Positions 32,008-43,029 of a stretch of DNA of 64,000 nt are shown here, one piece after another. The notes beneath the pieces were generated by a model that was not told the DNA's origin, did no database searches, and was given only the letters and a program-made list of their open reading frames with translations. The translations under genes were made by a program, and so were the position numbers. The stretch is from Cordylochernes scorpioides (Eukaryota > Arthropoda > Arachnida > Pseudoscorpiones > Chernetidae). The first letter of the stretch is position 1. Each line of letters opens with the position of its first letter. Location: assembly GCA_030710605.1 (NCBI GenBank), contig CP092884.1:24409483-24473482 (forward strand), read 5' to 3'.

Positions 32008-33300
32008 CCAACTTTTATTTGATTTCTGTTCTACTAGATAGCGCTCTTCCATCTATAAAGTTCAAGTGAAAGTGGTCAGGATATACCTCTTTTGATTTAT
32101 CTCATTTTGTAGTAAGAACAGATATAAATTAATGTAGTATTAAATGGTTGATATTTTAATTATTGACCACTTGATAAACAATAACTGTGATTTATTCTGT
32201 AGTTAGATAAAGGTAGATTAGGTAACATCCAAAATGTCCTCTCAGCACCGGTAGAAATTGAAGAAAATCACAGAGAAACAATAGAAAACAATCGCTAAGA
32301 GTATTTCTACAGAAGAATTCCCAGCTGATACCACTTCAACAGACCGGCAGTATGTCCTGAAAAAATAATAAAAAATAAATTTTATATATTTATCTTTCCC
32401 AGCTGAAAGCTTCTTTCTATCGATTTTGCTGTACATTTGGGCAACAACACATTTTGGATTAAAACAGGGAACGATACCAATTCAATATTAAGGATTGATT
32501 TTTGCTTTGGATTCCTTACGATCGGAAACCAAAAAACAAACTAATTTTTGTCAGTTGTTACCAGTATATATATACATGTCGTGATCGAATGGAAGGGAAG
32601 GGTGCAACCGTTATGCTTATAATCCCCAAGAATTAGTTCCAGCCAAATGAGCAGCACACCCGCGACGTGTCGTATCATACGCCCGCGATGTCTGCCACTT
32701 TTATTTTTGTACAGTTTTTATAGATAGTTAAATTTGAATATTCACATTTTAACACAAGCTTAACATATTTACATACTTATTTTAGCGAAAATAAATTATA
32801 CCTCTTGAATATTATGCAAATTATGACATATATATTGTAACAGATTATTTATTATTCTATTAATTATTTTACAATTCCGATAATTGTAACTTGATACACT
32901 GTAAATTTTATCATTGCCTCACTGCTTATTAGTTTTAATTTGTTTTTGCCATAAATAAATTGCCGCGTCATTCTGAAATTTTTCTTTCCTAATTTTCTAC
33001 GCTACAATATATATATATATATTGTATAAAAATGTTATTTTATTTTAAAAGTATCATTCCTAGAATAAACTACTCTGTAAAGTCGACCATCAGATATCGC
33101 GGCTTTTCCTATATAAAATCATTGTTGTTGTTTTACTTTGGCCGGCTCAAATCTTTCTGTAGAAATGTAAATATGTAATCTTTTATTTTCTTCTTTACGC
33201 CTCAAATCAGGTATTTCTTCTTGAATTGTTTCATTATCACAATTGAAGCAAATTTTTATTAAAACATTATTATTTTGACCACAAGTACAATATTATGAAA
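32008..33300. other. AT-rich; possible solo LTR at about 32578-33005
   Basis: TGTCGTGATCGAATGG near 32578 and CTACGCTACA near 33005 could bound an LTR with an AATAAA at about 32955, but the flanks (TACA and ATAT) do not match. At 32035-32090 a GATAGCGCTCTTCCATCT block is related to MITE ends at 27.1 and 39.4 kb. No gene is visible. Confidence 0.35.
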
Positions 33301-33304
33301 TTAC

Positions 33305-33810
33305 CTATCAAATTACAAAACTATTCTAGACGCATAATATTCTTTTAAAAATAAAACAATTTCCACTGCCCTTACTGGAATGGAAAAATTAAAGGGAGGG
33401 CCTGGCTCCTCAGTGGTGAACCCTCCCAGCGGTTTCGCCAGTTTAATCTACTATACCGCTGTTATATTGCATTTTTGGAACTTCTTTTTATAGTAATACT
33501 GATGCTTGACTCTTCGAATGGGTATTTCAAAAGCTTATGTCGATAGTTAATCTGAAATACCCATTCGAAGAGTCAAGCATCAGTATCACTATAAAAGGAA
33601 GTTCCAAAAATGCAATATAACAGCGGTATGGTAGATTAAACTGGCGAAACCGCTGGGAGGGTTCACCACTGATGAGCCAGGCCCTCCCTTTAATTTTTCC
33701 ATTGCAGTAAGGGCAGTAGAAATTGTTTTATTTTTAAAAGAATATTATGCGTCTAGAATAGTCTTGTAATTGATAACAGATGGCGCGCTAGTGCATTGTA
33801 AAATTACCTA
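33305..33810. mobile_element. Palindromic MITE, best copy of the family
   Basis: The left arm (about 33310-33535) is repeated inverted at 33545-33770 with few changes, so the strand can fold into one ~225-bp hairpin. ATTACCTA lies on both outer sides (about 33302 and 33803), an 8-bp candidate target duplication. The right side ends with ATAACAGATGGCGCGCTAG. Each arm carries the conserved block GTGAACCCTCCCAGCGG. No ORF. Confidence 0.8.
33641..33680 (+). ncRNA. Permuted hammerhead-like core in MITE
   Basis: CTGGC-GAAA at 33641-33649 and CTGATGA-GCCAG at 33669-33680 place both hammerhead core strands in type II (permuted) order, with a 5-bp helix II CTGGC/GCCAG. A short ACC...GGT helix III can form. 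The segment between the site and CTGATGA is only about five bases (CACCA), too short for a normal helix I. I therefore call it hammerhead-like only. Confidence 0.35.
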
Positions 33811-34170
33811 TATTGTAAAACAATACTAGGCGTTACTCATGAACTAAAAAGAACTAGTTAATAATATCAATTTATCTTGTAAAAAAATACATAACATATT
33901 GTTGCACCAGGCTGCGGTTTGGCAGATTCTTCAGTCTTTATTCTCTCCTCAGACACGTCTTGTATCTTTCTATAACGTGTCTCAACCATTCTACAAGGTT
34001 AAATCAGTCAATAATAAGACAACTATAAATTTAGGTAGCACTTAGAATCTCTCTTTATTTATCACATCAAAGTTTAGAGCAGGTGGGGTATTTAGTATAT
34101 CAAAATACAAATGTTTTATAGTACATAATATTTTTATAGTAATAATCTGTTTTATAAAAATAAATAAATA
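33811..34170. other. No gene seen
   Basis: AT-rich sequence; no supported feature. Confidence 0.4.
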
Positions 34171-35664
34171 CACTGGTGTCCAAAAAATAAGAAACTTAAC
34201 CAATATTGAAAATTTTCAAAAGCTAATTTATTAACAAATATAAAATTTAATATACAAATAGTTTAAACTATGGAGAATTTGACTAGCTATATGAAAATAA
34301 AAAAAAATATTTGAAATTATGAAATATGCAAATTGTTACCAACATACCCAAAGCTAAGGTTCCAGATCTTAAAGAAATAAGATATCAATAGGGAGTATGA
34401 TCACCTCTAACAGCTATCAAGGTCTCACAGCGAGCCCTCATACTGTTTACCAGGCTTTGGAGGAGGTCCAGGGGTAGTAAACCCCACTCCTCCAATAGAG
34501 CAGTTCTTAGCTCAACGATGGTTCTGGGAGAGGGGTGACGAGCTCCAATACGCCTCTCTAGAGCATCCCACACATGCTCTATTGGATTCAGGTCTGGAGA
34601 TCTGGCTGGCCAATCCATCCTTCGAATATTCTCACTCCGGAGATATTCATTGACTAGCCTAGCCCTATGCGGACGAGCATTATCGTCCATTAAAATTAAA
34701 TTGTGGCCAATTTGATCTCTATAAGGTCTTAGATAAGGTTCAAGGATCTCGTCCCTGTACCTTTGGGCAGTTAAAGTGCCCCCAGAAAAAAAATGTGGAG
34801 GGGTGTGCGTCTGCTAGAACGGATGCCAGCCCAGACTAAGAGACTGCCCCCTCTAAAACTGTCTATTTCCCTGATGTTACTGGGATGATAGCGGGTTCCA
34901 GGCTCCCTCCAGATGAAAACTCGTCGAGAATCTGTGTTTAAACTAAATCTTGACTCGTCACTGAAGAGAACATTGGCTCACTGATCATGAGTCCAGGCGT
35001 TATGTTCCAAGCACCAATTCAAGCGGGCTCTCCTGTGAGCAGAGGTTAAAGGGATACAGACCATTGGTCGTCTTGCATAAAGAGCACCTTCGTGAAGCCT
35101 TCGGTAAACAGTTTGTCTTGAAATTCTCGTTCCAGTAGCACTTGAGAGTTCATTAGAGAGTTGAATAGCTGTCATCTTCCCATGGCGCTTGGCAGTTACG
35201 ACCAGATAACGGTCTTCAAAGGTAGCTGTTTTTCTTTTTCTACCAGAACCTTCTTTTCTTTTGATGGTTCCTGTCTCAATGAACTGTTTCCATATTTTGC
35301 TGACCACAGATTTATTCACATTTAGCCATTTTGCTACTTCAACTTGTGATTGCCCTGCCTCCATTCTTCCAACAGCTCTCCATTTTAAATCATCTGCGAA
35401 ATTTTTCGTAAACTCATAATTAACTAAGGATTAAATAAAATTATAATTGGACAATTCTTAAATGGGGTAAACGACACGCCAAATAGCACACTTATAAAGA
35501 CAAGCAAATATTTGCATATTTTCAATTTTACCGAATCGAATGGTTGCGATAAATAAATTATACGACTTAAAATACATAATTAAATTACTTTTTAGCTTTT
35601 AGCGTTGAATATTTTAAAACATATCATTAAAAAACAAAAGTTTCTTATTTTTTGGACACCAGTG
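34171..35664 (-). mobile_element. Tc1-type transposon, 1,494 bp
   Basis: Terminal inverted repeats start CACTGGTGTCCAAAAAATAA and extend about 27 bp. TA flanks both ends. One transposase gene fills the minus strand. Confidence 0.95.
34385..35417 (-). pseudogene. Tc1 transposase (DD34E), broken
   Basis: The start is an ATG at 35415-35417 (MSLRKNFADDLKWRAVGRME). The N-terminal paired-type HTH includes SQVEVAKWLNVNKSVVSKIW and a GRKRKT AT-hook-like link; a second HTH follows (TRISRQTVYRRLHEGAL). A TGA at 34978-34980 replaces the Trp before ANVLFSDESRF (first Asp). A frameshift lies near the T8 run at 34784-34791. LMDDNARPH gives the second Asp and SPDLNPIEHVWD the Glu. All catalytic residues remain, so only the stop and the frameshift disable it. 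Confidence 0.9.
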
Positions 35665-35701
35665 TATATAATTTAAATTTTAAATATATTAAAAATAATA
35701 T

Positions 35702-35951
35702 TGTAGCGTAGAAATCAAGCCTTGAAATATCCTAAGATGTAAAAGTATTTATTAATGACGTCACAGCGACGAGTCGACAATTATTAACAGGTCAGAAAAA
35801 CTATTTACAGCTAGGGAATCTTAAGCAAGCAAACAAAGAAATATTTTAAAGATGATTTCACAAATACAGATTAATATATATTTTAATAATCTGTTGAATA
35901 TATTTTCATTGAATAATATTAAATTAAATAATAAAATATTTCTTCGCCACA
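35702..35951 (-). repeat. 3' LTR of gag-only Gypsy
   Basis: On plus it starts TGTAGCGTAGAAATCAAGCC and ends TTCTTCGCCACA. It contains TGACGTCA, a cAMP-response-type palindrome. Confidence 0.9.
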
Positions 35952-36206
35952 TAGCCTCCTCCTATAAAGAGCATCGACCCGATGCTCAGAAGGAGACTTA
36001 CGTCGACAGTCGCAATAACTACATAGTACTAGGGCCAGGGATATTTTCAGGTGACTGTGGTGGATGTCTTCTTTCAGTTGAGATACTTTCTTCCTGAGGG
36101 CTTGGCAGGTCTATATTTACGTCAATGTAGTTTTTCTTATTTATACTGTGGTCGGCAAGGTAGGATTTCTTAACTTTGCGGCCTCACCTCCAATATGGTC
36201 TATCAT

Positions 36207-37360
36207 CTAATTTTCATGGCGGAGCGACCAGCTAGATCTTCTAGCAGGTGAGAAATTTTGTCTGTTTCGACCGGTATATGGGGTAGGGATTCGGTAGCGA
36301 CTGAAATTTTTCCTCGATGATTCATCGTTGGGTTCCTGAGATTCGGTTTGAGAGTTGTAGAATTCCATTGCGTCTTGCTTTCTTTGGAAATATTTATTTC
36401 TCCTTTCCTCAATGTGTCTCTTCCTGTCGCGGCAATAGCGGACGACGTGACCTGGGCGTCCGCAGTAGAAACAGATTGGCTTTCCCTCAGTTGTCCGCTA
36501 TTCATTGGTGTCACATCTTCTTCCTTGCTTTCGGTAATGAGGTTCAGAATGCGGTCGTATCGTTAGGGCCTCGTATTTAGGCCTGGATGCTTGAGGGGGA
36601 CTTATTGTAGGTTTTGATCTAGGTGCCAAGGTCTTTACAATCTCTTCCCTCACTAAATCTTCAATGACAGCGATTTTAGGCTCCTCTTGAGGAGAGTCCA
36701 ATGCTTGCTTTATCTCTTCACGAACAATTTTTCGGATCAGCGATGACAGATCTTCTCCGTCATCCTGGTCACAGAGAGAGGCTACATTTGGTAGGCGCTC
36801 GTACTTGGTTGGGGTAACTCGCCTACAGCGGAGCGCTTCGACACGGCGACATTCTGTAATGAATTGCTCGGTGCTCTGTACATCCCTCGGTAGGAGTGCT
36901 TGATAAAGCTCCTCGGCTATCCCCTTCATGAGGTGGAAGATTTTATCTTCCTCGCTCATTTGAGGATCAACCTCTTTGCACAAGCACAAGACATCCTGGA
37001 TGTAACATTCGGTATTTTCACCTTTTAATTGTGCCCGTGTTTTAAGTTTCTTCTCCGCTTGCAATTTTGAATTTTCTTTTTTTCCGAACACATTCTCTAA
37101 TTGAGATGTGAATTCCTTCCAAGTCTGTATGCTTTCTTCGTTGTTTTCAAACCATTTGAGAGCAGTTCCAGACAGATAAAAATAAACTTTAGTAAGACAA
37201 AGGGTTTCGTCCCAATGGTTGTACCTTGCCACACGTGCATACCCTTTTAACCATTTTTGGAGATCTTCACCATCCTCCCCGGAGAAAATGGAAGGGTTCC
37301 TTGGCAGATGTTGAACAACGTAGTTGCTTACCTGAGTACCTTCTTTTTCTTTACATTCAT
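36207..37360 (-). pseudogene. gag: Gypsy gag with CCHC knuckle
   Basis: The gag frame reads through IFSGEDGEDLQKWLKGYARV and ARYNHWDETLCLTKVYFYL, with WFENNEESIQTWKEFTSQL as core. This is the same family as the gag at 13.7-14.9 kb. A TAG near 36500 lies in frame before the CFYCGRPGHVVRYC knuckle (about 36424-36465), and the frame then stays open to a TAG at 36207-36209. An ATG at 37360 is in another frame, so one more frameshift lies near 37330-37355 if that is the start. Confidence 0.8.
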
Positions 37361-37436
37361 AGAAGTTTCTTCTGGTTCAACAGAATCAATTTTTCTTTTA
37401 TTTTTTAATGGGTATCGGTTCAGTCTCTCCACCAGT

Positions 37437-37686
37437 TGTAGCGTAGAAATCAAGCCTTGAAATATTCTAAGATGTAAAAGTATTTATTGATGACGTCACA
37501 GCGACGAGTCGACAATTATTAACAGGTCAGCAAAACTATTTACAGCTAGGGAATCTTAAGCAAGCAAACAAAGAAATATTTTAAAGATGATTTCACAAAT
37601 ACAGATTAATATATATTTTTATAATCTGTTGAATATATTTTTATTGAATAATATTAAATTAAATAATAAAATATTTCTTCGCCACA
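37437..37686 (-). repeat. 5' LTR of gag-only Gypsy
   Basis: Same 250-bp sequence as the other LTR with a few substitutions. Confidence 0.9.
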
Positions 37687-37689
37687 ATA

Positions 37690-38640
37690 TTATAAATAAT
37701 TTTTGAAATACGCGCATTAATCATGATACAACAATATAAATATATCCATCAATGGTACTATCATTTTAAAGAGACTCATTTTTCTATAATTGAGAATAAA
37801 TTGACACGAGTATATCACAATATTGTTGTGTTTTAACTTAAAAAGCCCACAAAAATATAATAAACTTGAATTATGTTTATTTTAGTCTAAAAAAAAACAA
37901 AGATTTTCATATAGAACACATAATAAAGAAAAAAAGAAAGAAAAATTTTAGAAATGCAAAACAAAAGTACTGGTCAAAAAGAAATATTTAAAATCGCAGA
38001 ATAATATCTTCAACAACAATGATACTGTGATTTTAAATGTGTCAAATTGTTTAATAATTGAAGATATAGCTAGACTCGAGTATATTTCCACAATGGTACA
38101 ATGATTTTAAAATATATCATTGTTTTATAATTGAGAATGTGAATTGCGATTATCACAACAATAAAACTATTATTTCAATTGTCGCATTCTTCAATAATTC
38201 AAAAAATAGAAACGAGAATATCTCGAAATTATCAACTATAATCTTAAAATGACTAATTGCTTAATAATTGAGAATAATTTGACACCAGTATAATCAACAA
38301 TAGTGATTTCAAAACGTCCCATAGTTTAATAATTGAAGATAGCTAGATGAGTATCTTAAAAAATATTAAAAGTAGTTCATTGTTGAAAATATATATATTT
38401 TAAATGAATATCGTAAATAAACGGTCAATATTCTATAAAAAGAAACAAGTATATTATTCAAATTAAAAATATTTTTTGTGAGTTCGGGATTATAATGTAA
38501 AGAAACAAAATTTAAAGAGGCAAAAAGATTTTTAAAACTGCACATGTCTTAACGCAAAAAAGAGACAAAAATGAAAGTTCTCCAGAATATCAGCCAAAGA
38601 AAAAGACAAACAATGGAGGTACGTTGCTACATCATATATA
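37690..38640. repeat. AT-rich, degenerate tandem repeat
   Basis: A motif TTAATAATTGA(G/A)(A/G)AT, followed by an ACACGAGTATATC-like block and a CAATGGTACAATGATTTTAAA-like block, recurs about every 80-100 bp between 37760 and 38390. The copies are diverged and no gene is visible. Confidence 0.5.
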
Positions 38641-38924
38641 ATGTCAAGACGAATATTTAATGAAGTTCACGAGACAAGACGCCATTGGTGTTACATAACA
38701 ACTTTTTTAGAACTTACCTAATTACGAAATACTTTAATTATCTCATAATTGATCTTTCCCTAAAAAAATGTCCGACTAATTTTAACGTGTAGAGAAATAT
38801 CTGTCTACGTTAATAATATATGAGGATCTGGAATACTGTAGACATCGTTGAATATGACTAAACCTTCTAATAATCGGTGTTTTTTTAAGAGGTGGTGTTG
38901 ATAACAATGTTTCATCTAATATCA

Positions 38925-39260
38925 CATCTATTACTAGTTTTGGCTCATCAGCGGAGAGCCCTCCCAGCGGTTTCGCCAATTTAATCAACCAGACCACTTC
39001 TTTAGAGTTCTAATACCGTATTGGATCATTCTGCGTATATATGCCACAATTAAGGGTGGAATCCTAGTTCAGTATAGCATATATAAGCAGAATGATCCAA
39101 TACAGTATTAGAGTTCTAAAGAAGCGGTCCGGTAGATTGAGAATTGGCGAAACCTCTGTGGGTTCACCACTGATAAACCAAGCCCTCCCAATATTTTTTT
39201 CATCGCAGTAAGGACAGTAGAAGTTTTATTTATTTGTGAAAAGAAACATACGCGTCTTGA
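38925..39260. mobile_element. Palindromic MITE, diverged subfamily
   Basis: Both arms carry TCTAATACCGTATTGGATCA and AGAATGATCCAATACAGTAT-type blocks in inverse orientation, plus the shared CCCTCCCAGCGGTTTCGCC. Hammerhead-like blocks lie at 38940-38979 (minus, TTGGC/GCCAA intact) and 39144-39182 (plus, mutated CTGATAA). Confidence 0.75.
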
Positions 39261-40049
39261 TGTCTCCATTCGTTATATATATATATAATGATTTATCAAG
39301 AAAATGGGTTGGCCAAATATCAGGGAACAGGCTAAATCAGCGTTTAGTTGATTTCTGTTCCACAAGATGGCGCACTGGCATCTAAAAAGCTCATGTGCTC
39401 GTTGTCAAGATATGCTTTCTTTGTTTAAAAAAAAAATATATTTATATAAGGTTTTATAATATTCTTTCAAGGAAAGTTATCAAAAATTTCGATGTTGATT
39501 TAAGAGTATAAAGTCGAATTGAGAGTATAATGTCAGTATAGCAAGCTATTACTGAACGAAGAAGTAGAATTAAATATAATTTATATGAAAAGTAGTTGTA
39601 AATTAATGATGATTAAATCGAATTATTAAATATTATTATTTGGGTATCAAAAAGGTTTTAATTCTTTATGTAACAATATAGGGCTATAACAAGTTCACGC
39701 TTATTACATCGGACTTTACTCGTCATTGAAGCAGAACATGGAAAAAAAAAGGAAGAATGAAATATATTAGAGTAGGAAAAAGAGCAAATACAGAACCATG
39801 TAATATTTTTATCAAACAATTTTAATTTATTAAGAAAGAAATTTTTAAATATTTTTTAAAGTAATATTTTGTGTAATTTTATAATTTTTTTTTATTTTTT
39901 GTGTGGAAAGCACTTTTAAAAATATCTAAATTTTATTGTAAGATGGAGTAAAATATTTTGTGTTGTTTTGTTGGAAACCATAATGGTTCGACCAGGATGG
40001 AAAGAGATTGGTACCGGGTCGGGACTTGTCAAAACTAAACCCGGCGGGA
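39261..40049. other. AT-rich, MITE end at about 39295-39420, no gene
   Basis: TTTATCAAGAAAATG and GTTCCACAAGATGGCGCACTGG are related to MITE ends elsewhere in the window. The rest shows nothing I can support. Confidence 0.45.
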
Positions 40050-40181
40050 GTTTCGTCCCTGCTAGTTTACTCACCTACCAATCTCTTCGACCAATGAATA
40101 TTTGGATTAAAATAGAAGAAAGAGCTGAAAAAAAAAACCTTAAAATTTATAAATTTATTTTGTTGTGTGTGGTTAGAATTA

Positions 40182-41123
40182 CAAGGTGCGTTCATTAATT
40201 TCCAGGACTGGTTAAAAAATAAAATAAATAAAAAAGCTAGAGAAAATATTTTTTACAGAGTTGAATATTGGACATTCGACCACACCTGACTGAAAGCACG
40301 AGTCTCGTGGCGCACGCGCCGATCTAAAAATAGAACAAAACAACTTCCTTGTAAGGTTCGTATTTCTAATTTTAAAATGGCCATTTTCGAAGAGCAGAGA
40401 ATCTGCATTAAGTTTTGTTTTGAATTGAAAATAAAAAGTGATACTGAGACGTATGAATTGATTAAAGAAGCTTTTGGCGATGCAGGTTTATCCCGTTCAA
40501 TAACTTTTGAATGATTTTCACGCTTCCAAAAAGGTCGGGAAAAGGTAAACGATGATCAGCATACTGGGCGTCCAAGATCATTTCGTTGCGAGGAAAACAA
40601 GCTCAAAATAAAGGAGTTAATTAAATCTAACAGAAGAATTATCTTCAGTGACTGGACTATCTGTTTATTTGGGGATAATGAGGTGCTTAAGGGAGGCAGT
40701 GCGCCTTAAAAGACCTGAAAGATGGCAAAACAATGACTGGATACTTCACGTCGATAATGCGCGGCCGCACACAGCCCATGTTGTTTTGCAGTTCTTGGCC
40801 AAGCATTCAACCATACAGATCCCTCATCCACCCTATTCCCCCGACTTAGCCCCCAATGACTTTTTCCTCTATCCTAAATTGAAAATGAAGTTAAAAGGAA
40901 GGAAATTTGACAACGTTGATATGATACAAGCTGAATCGAAGGCAACCTTGAGGAACCTCTCAAAAAGTGATTTTATCTCCTGCTTCGACAATTGTAAAAA
41001 AAGATGGAACATGTGTATTGAGGCAGGAGGGGCATATTTTGAAAAAATATTAAATTAGTTTATTTATTTATTTTATTTTTTCAAAGATACAGAGCAGTCC
41101 TGGAAATTAATGAACGCACCTTG
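40182..41123 (+). mobile_element. Mariner element 1, internally deleted (942 bp)
   Basis: Inverted ends CAAGGTGCGTTCATTAATTT with TA on both sides. The paralogous locus at 43.87 kb has the uninterrupted sequence with a single TA. Confidence 0.95.
40377..41058 (+). pseudogene. Mariner transposase, central deletion
   Basis: ATG at 40377. The N-terminal part (MAIFEEQRICIKFCFELK) has a TGA in place of the usual Trp near 40512. After IKSNRRI the sequence jumps to LGIMRCLREAVRLKRPERW, so the part with the first catalytic Asp is gone. HVDNARPHTAHV and YSPDLAPNDFFLYPKL give the second and third Asp of the D,D34D triad. About 225 codons remain against ~345 normally. Confidence 0.9.
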
Positions 41124-41337
41124 TATATGTGTGTGTTGTATGTGTATTAGTCTGTGTGTGTGTTTATGTGTATTTTCTAAAGATTAAGTGTGTGTATATA
41201 TTCTTGTGTTTGTGACTTTTTAAAAGGAGTAATTATGTGTGAATATTTCATGTTTACTTTTAAACCTTAGTATATATGTTCAATGACAAGTTTCAAGCAG
41301 TTCGAATTATAATCAACAAAAAATAATAAGGTATATA

Positions 41338-42683
41338 CGAGGGCCATCCAATAAATAAGTTTCCCCTAATTTTTTTCTGCGAACGAAACGTTGTAAAAAT
41401 TAGTTAGTAGTGTAAGAAATGTCACTAGGATGCGTTGGAAGCGCGTGGCCTTCAAAATCACGGTACTCGTACGCGCAAGTCCGTAGCGCTTCAGTTTCCA
41501 TGAAGCTACCACTGGTGTACGTGTCCACTTGCGAACTCCGTTCTGTAATTCGTTTTTTTTTCACGGCGAAAAATGAAACTGCGGTCAATATCCATTGCAA
41601 TTTAGTGTCAGTGTATGGTGATGGATGTATGAGCATCCAAATGGTTCGCCGATGGCGTTCATGGTTCTTGGAAGGACGGCAAAACGTGCATGATGACGAG
41701 CGAAGCGGCAGGCCCCTTACTGCTACGGACAATGCAGCCGTTGCTGCTGTTCGGAATGTGGTGGAAGCAGATCGCCGCGTCATCATTGACGAAATAATGA
41801 TTCGACTGCCTCCTGAAATCGAAATTGGACGCTCTTCGATTGGAACAATCATGTCAGATGTTTTAAATTTCCGCAAAGTCTACGCAAGATGGGTCCCGCG
41901 TTTGCTCTCGGAAAATCACAAGCAACAACGGATGGAGTCAGCCCGAGCTTTACTGGAAATGCATCGAAAAGATGGAGATCAACTGTTTTCCCGTATTGTT
42001 ACTGGAGATGAAAGATGGGCGCATCATTCAACTCCAGAAACAAAACAACAAAGCATGGTGTGGGAGAAGCCTGAGAAAAGTTTACAAAAAAGGCGAAGGT
42101 CACAATCTCTGCAGGCAAAGTTATGGCTATCGTTTTTTGGGACTGTAAGGGTGTTTTATTGGTTGACTACCTGCCCCCAAACACTACGGTCAACGCTGCG
42201 AGGTACTGCGAAGTCCTCACCAAACTCAGAGCTGCAATAAAACGGAAACCTCCTGGACTTTTGTCTCGGAAAGTGTTACTCGTCCATGACAATGCTCGCC
42301 CTCACGCAGCTCGAACGACCCAAACGTTGCTGGAAAACTTCGAATGGGAAATTTTCACACATCCACCTTATTCTCCAGATCTTGCCCCAAGCGACTTCCA
42401 TCTTTTTCCAGCACTCAAGTTGCACCTTGGAGGCAAGCACTTTGCGAATGATGACGAAGTACAGGCGGAGGCGAATCACTGGCTACGAAGACAGGACACG
42501 GCTTGGTACAACAGTGGTATCAAAATATTGCTACAACGGTACCAAAAATGTTTGGACAGAAATGGTGATTATGTAGAGAAGTAGTCTATGAGTTGTATAA
42601 TGAAAATAAAATAACTTCATAATTGTAAATAATGTTGTTTGTTTGTTAAAAAATAGGGAAACTTATTTATTGGATGGCCCTCG
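41338..42683 (+). mobile_element. Mariner element 2, full length (1,346 bp)
   Basis: Inverted ends CGAGGGCCATCCAATAAATA flanked by TA. The empty site is seen in the downstream duplicate near 44.12 kb. Confidence 0.95.
41500..42584 (+). pseudogene. Mariner transposase (D,D34D), one frameshift
   Basis: Probable start ATG at 41500 (MKLPLVYVSTCELRSVIRFF). Two HTH parts follow (GCMSIQMVRRWRSWFLEG; the GRP linker; IGRSSIGTIMSDVL). First Asp in IVTGDERWAHH, with the usual Thr changed to Arg. A frameshift near 42110 separates it from VFWDCKGVLLVDYLP, VHDNARPHAART (second Asp) and YSPDLAPSDFHLFP (third Asp). Length across both frames is about 360 codons, normal for the family. A single indel disables it. 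Confidence 0.9.
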
Positions 42684-43029
42684 TATTTTTAATAAAACCT
42701 ATCAATATGTCTTTTTTATTTTTTAAATTAAATTATGAGTACATTTAAAAACCCATGTAATTATCAAGACTATTATAATATTACTACATTGGACGATCGA
42801 ACAAAACCAATAATAACAACGTTATCCAAATTTCAGTTTTTCATTAATTACCTTTAGATCTATTTATAAACAACTATAACATTGGGTTGATTGATTAAAA
42901 AATTCAATTTCTTTCTTTCCTTTAATAGTCATATCCTTTAGGATCAAATAATTTAACTTAAAGAAAATCTAGAAAGCTCTTTTTTTTAAGGAGAAAAAAA
43001 AAAGGGGGGGGGGAACATTCTAAACTGAA

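Larger units (their letters stand above)
35702..37686 (-). mobile_element. Gag-only Gypsy element with paired 250-bp LTRs
   Basis: Two direct LTR copies of exactly 250 bp (35702-35951 and 37437-37686) differ at a handful of positions. ATAT flanks both outer edges, a perfect 4-bp target duplication. On minus the 5' LTR is followed by ACTGGTGGAGAGACTGAACC, a possible primer-binding site, and the 3' LTR is preceded by GGAGGAGGCTA. The 1,485-bp internal part has gag but no pol, so it must borrow pol from another element. Confidence 0.9.
40050..42800. repeat. Segmental duplication, copy A (with two mariners)
   Basis: Outside the two mariner elements this segment matches 43750-44240: CTCACCTACCAATCTCTTCG, GTGTATTAGTCTGTGTGTGT, AAGGAGTAATTATGTGTGAA, GTTCAATGACAAGTTTCAAG and TACATTGGACGATCGAA occur in both in the same order. 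Confidence 0.85.

Noticed and set aside
32578..33005. Solo LTR
   Set aside because: TG...CA ends and an AATAAA are present, but the flanks do not match and AT-richness makes chance ends likely. Kept only as a note.
41200..41340. TG-rich tract as a CRISPR-like or regulatory repeat
   Set aside because: It is a simple TGTG microsatellite shared by the two duplicate segments.
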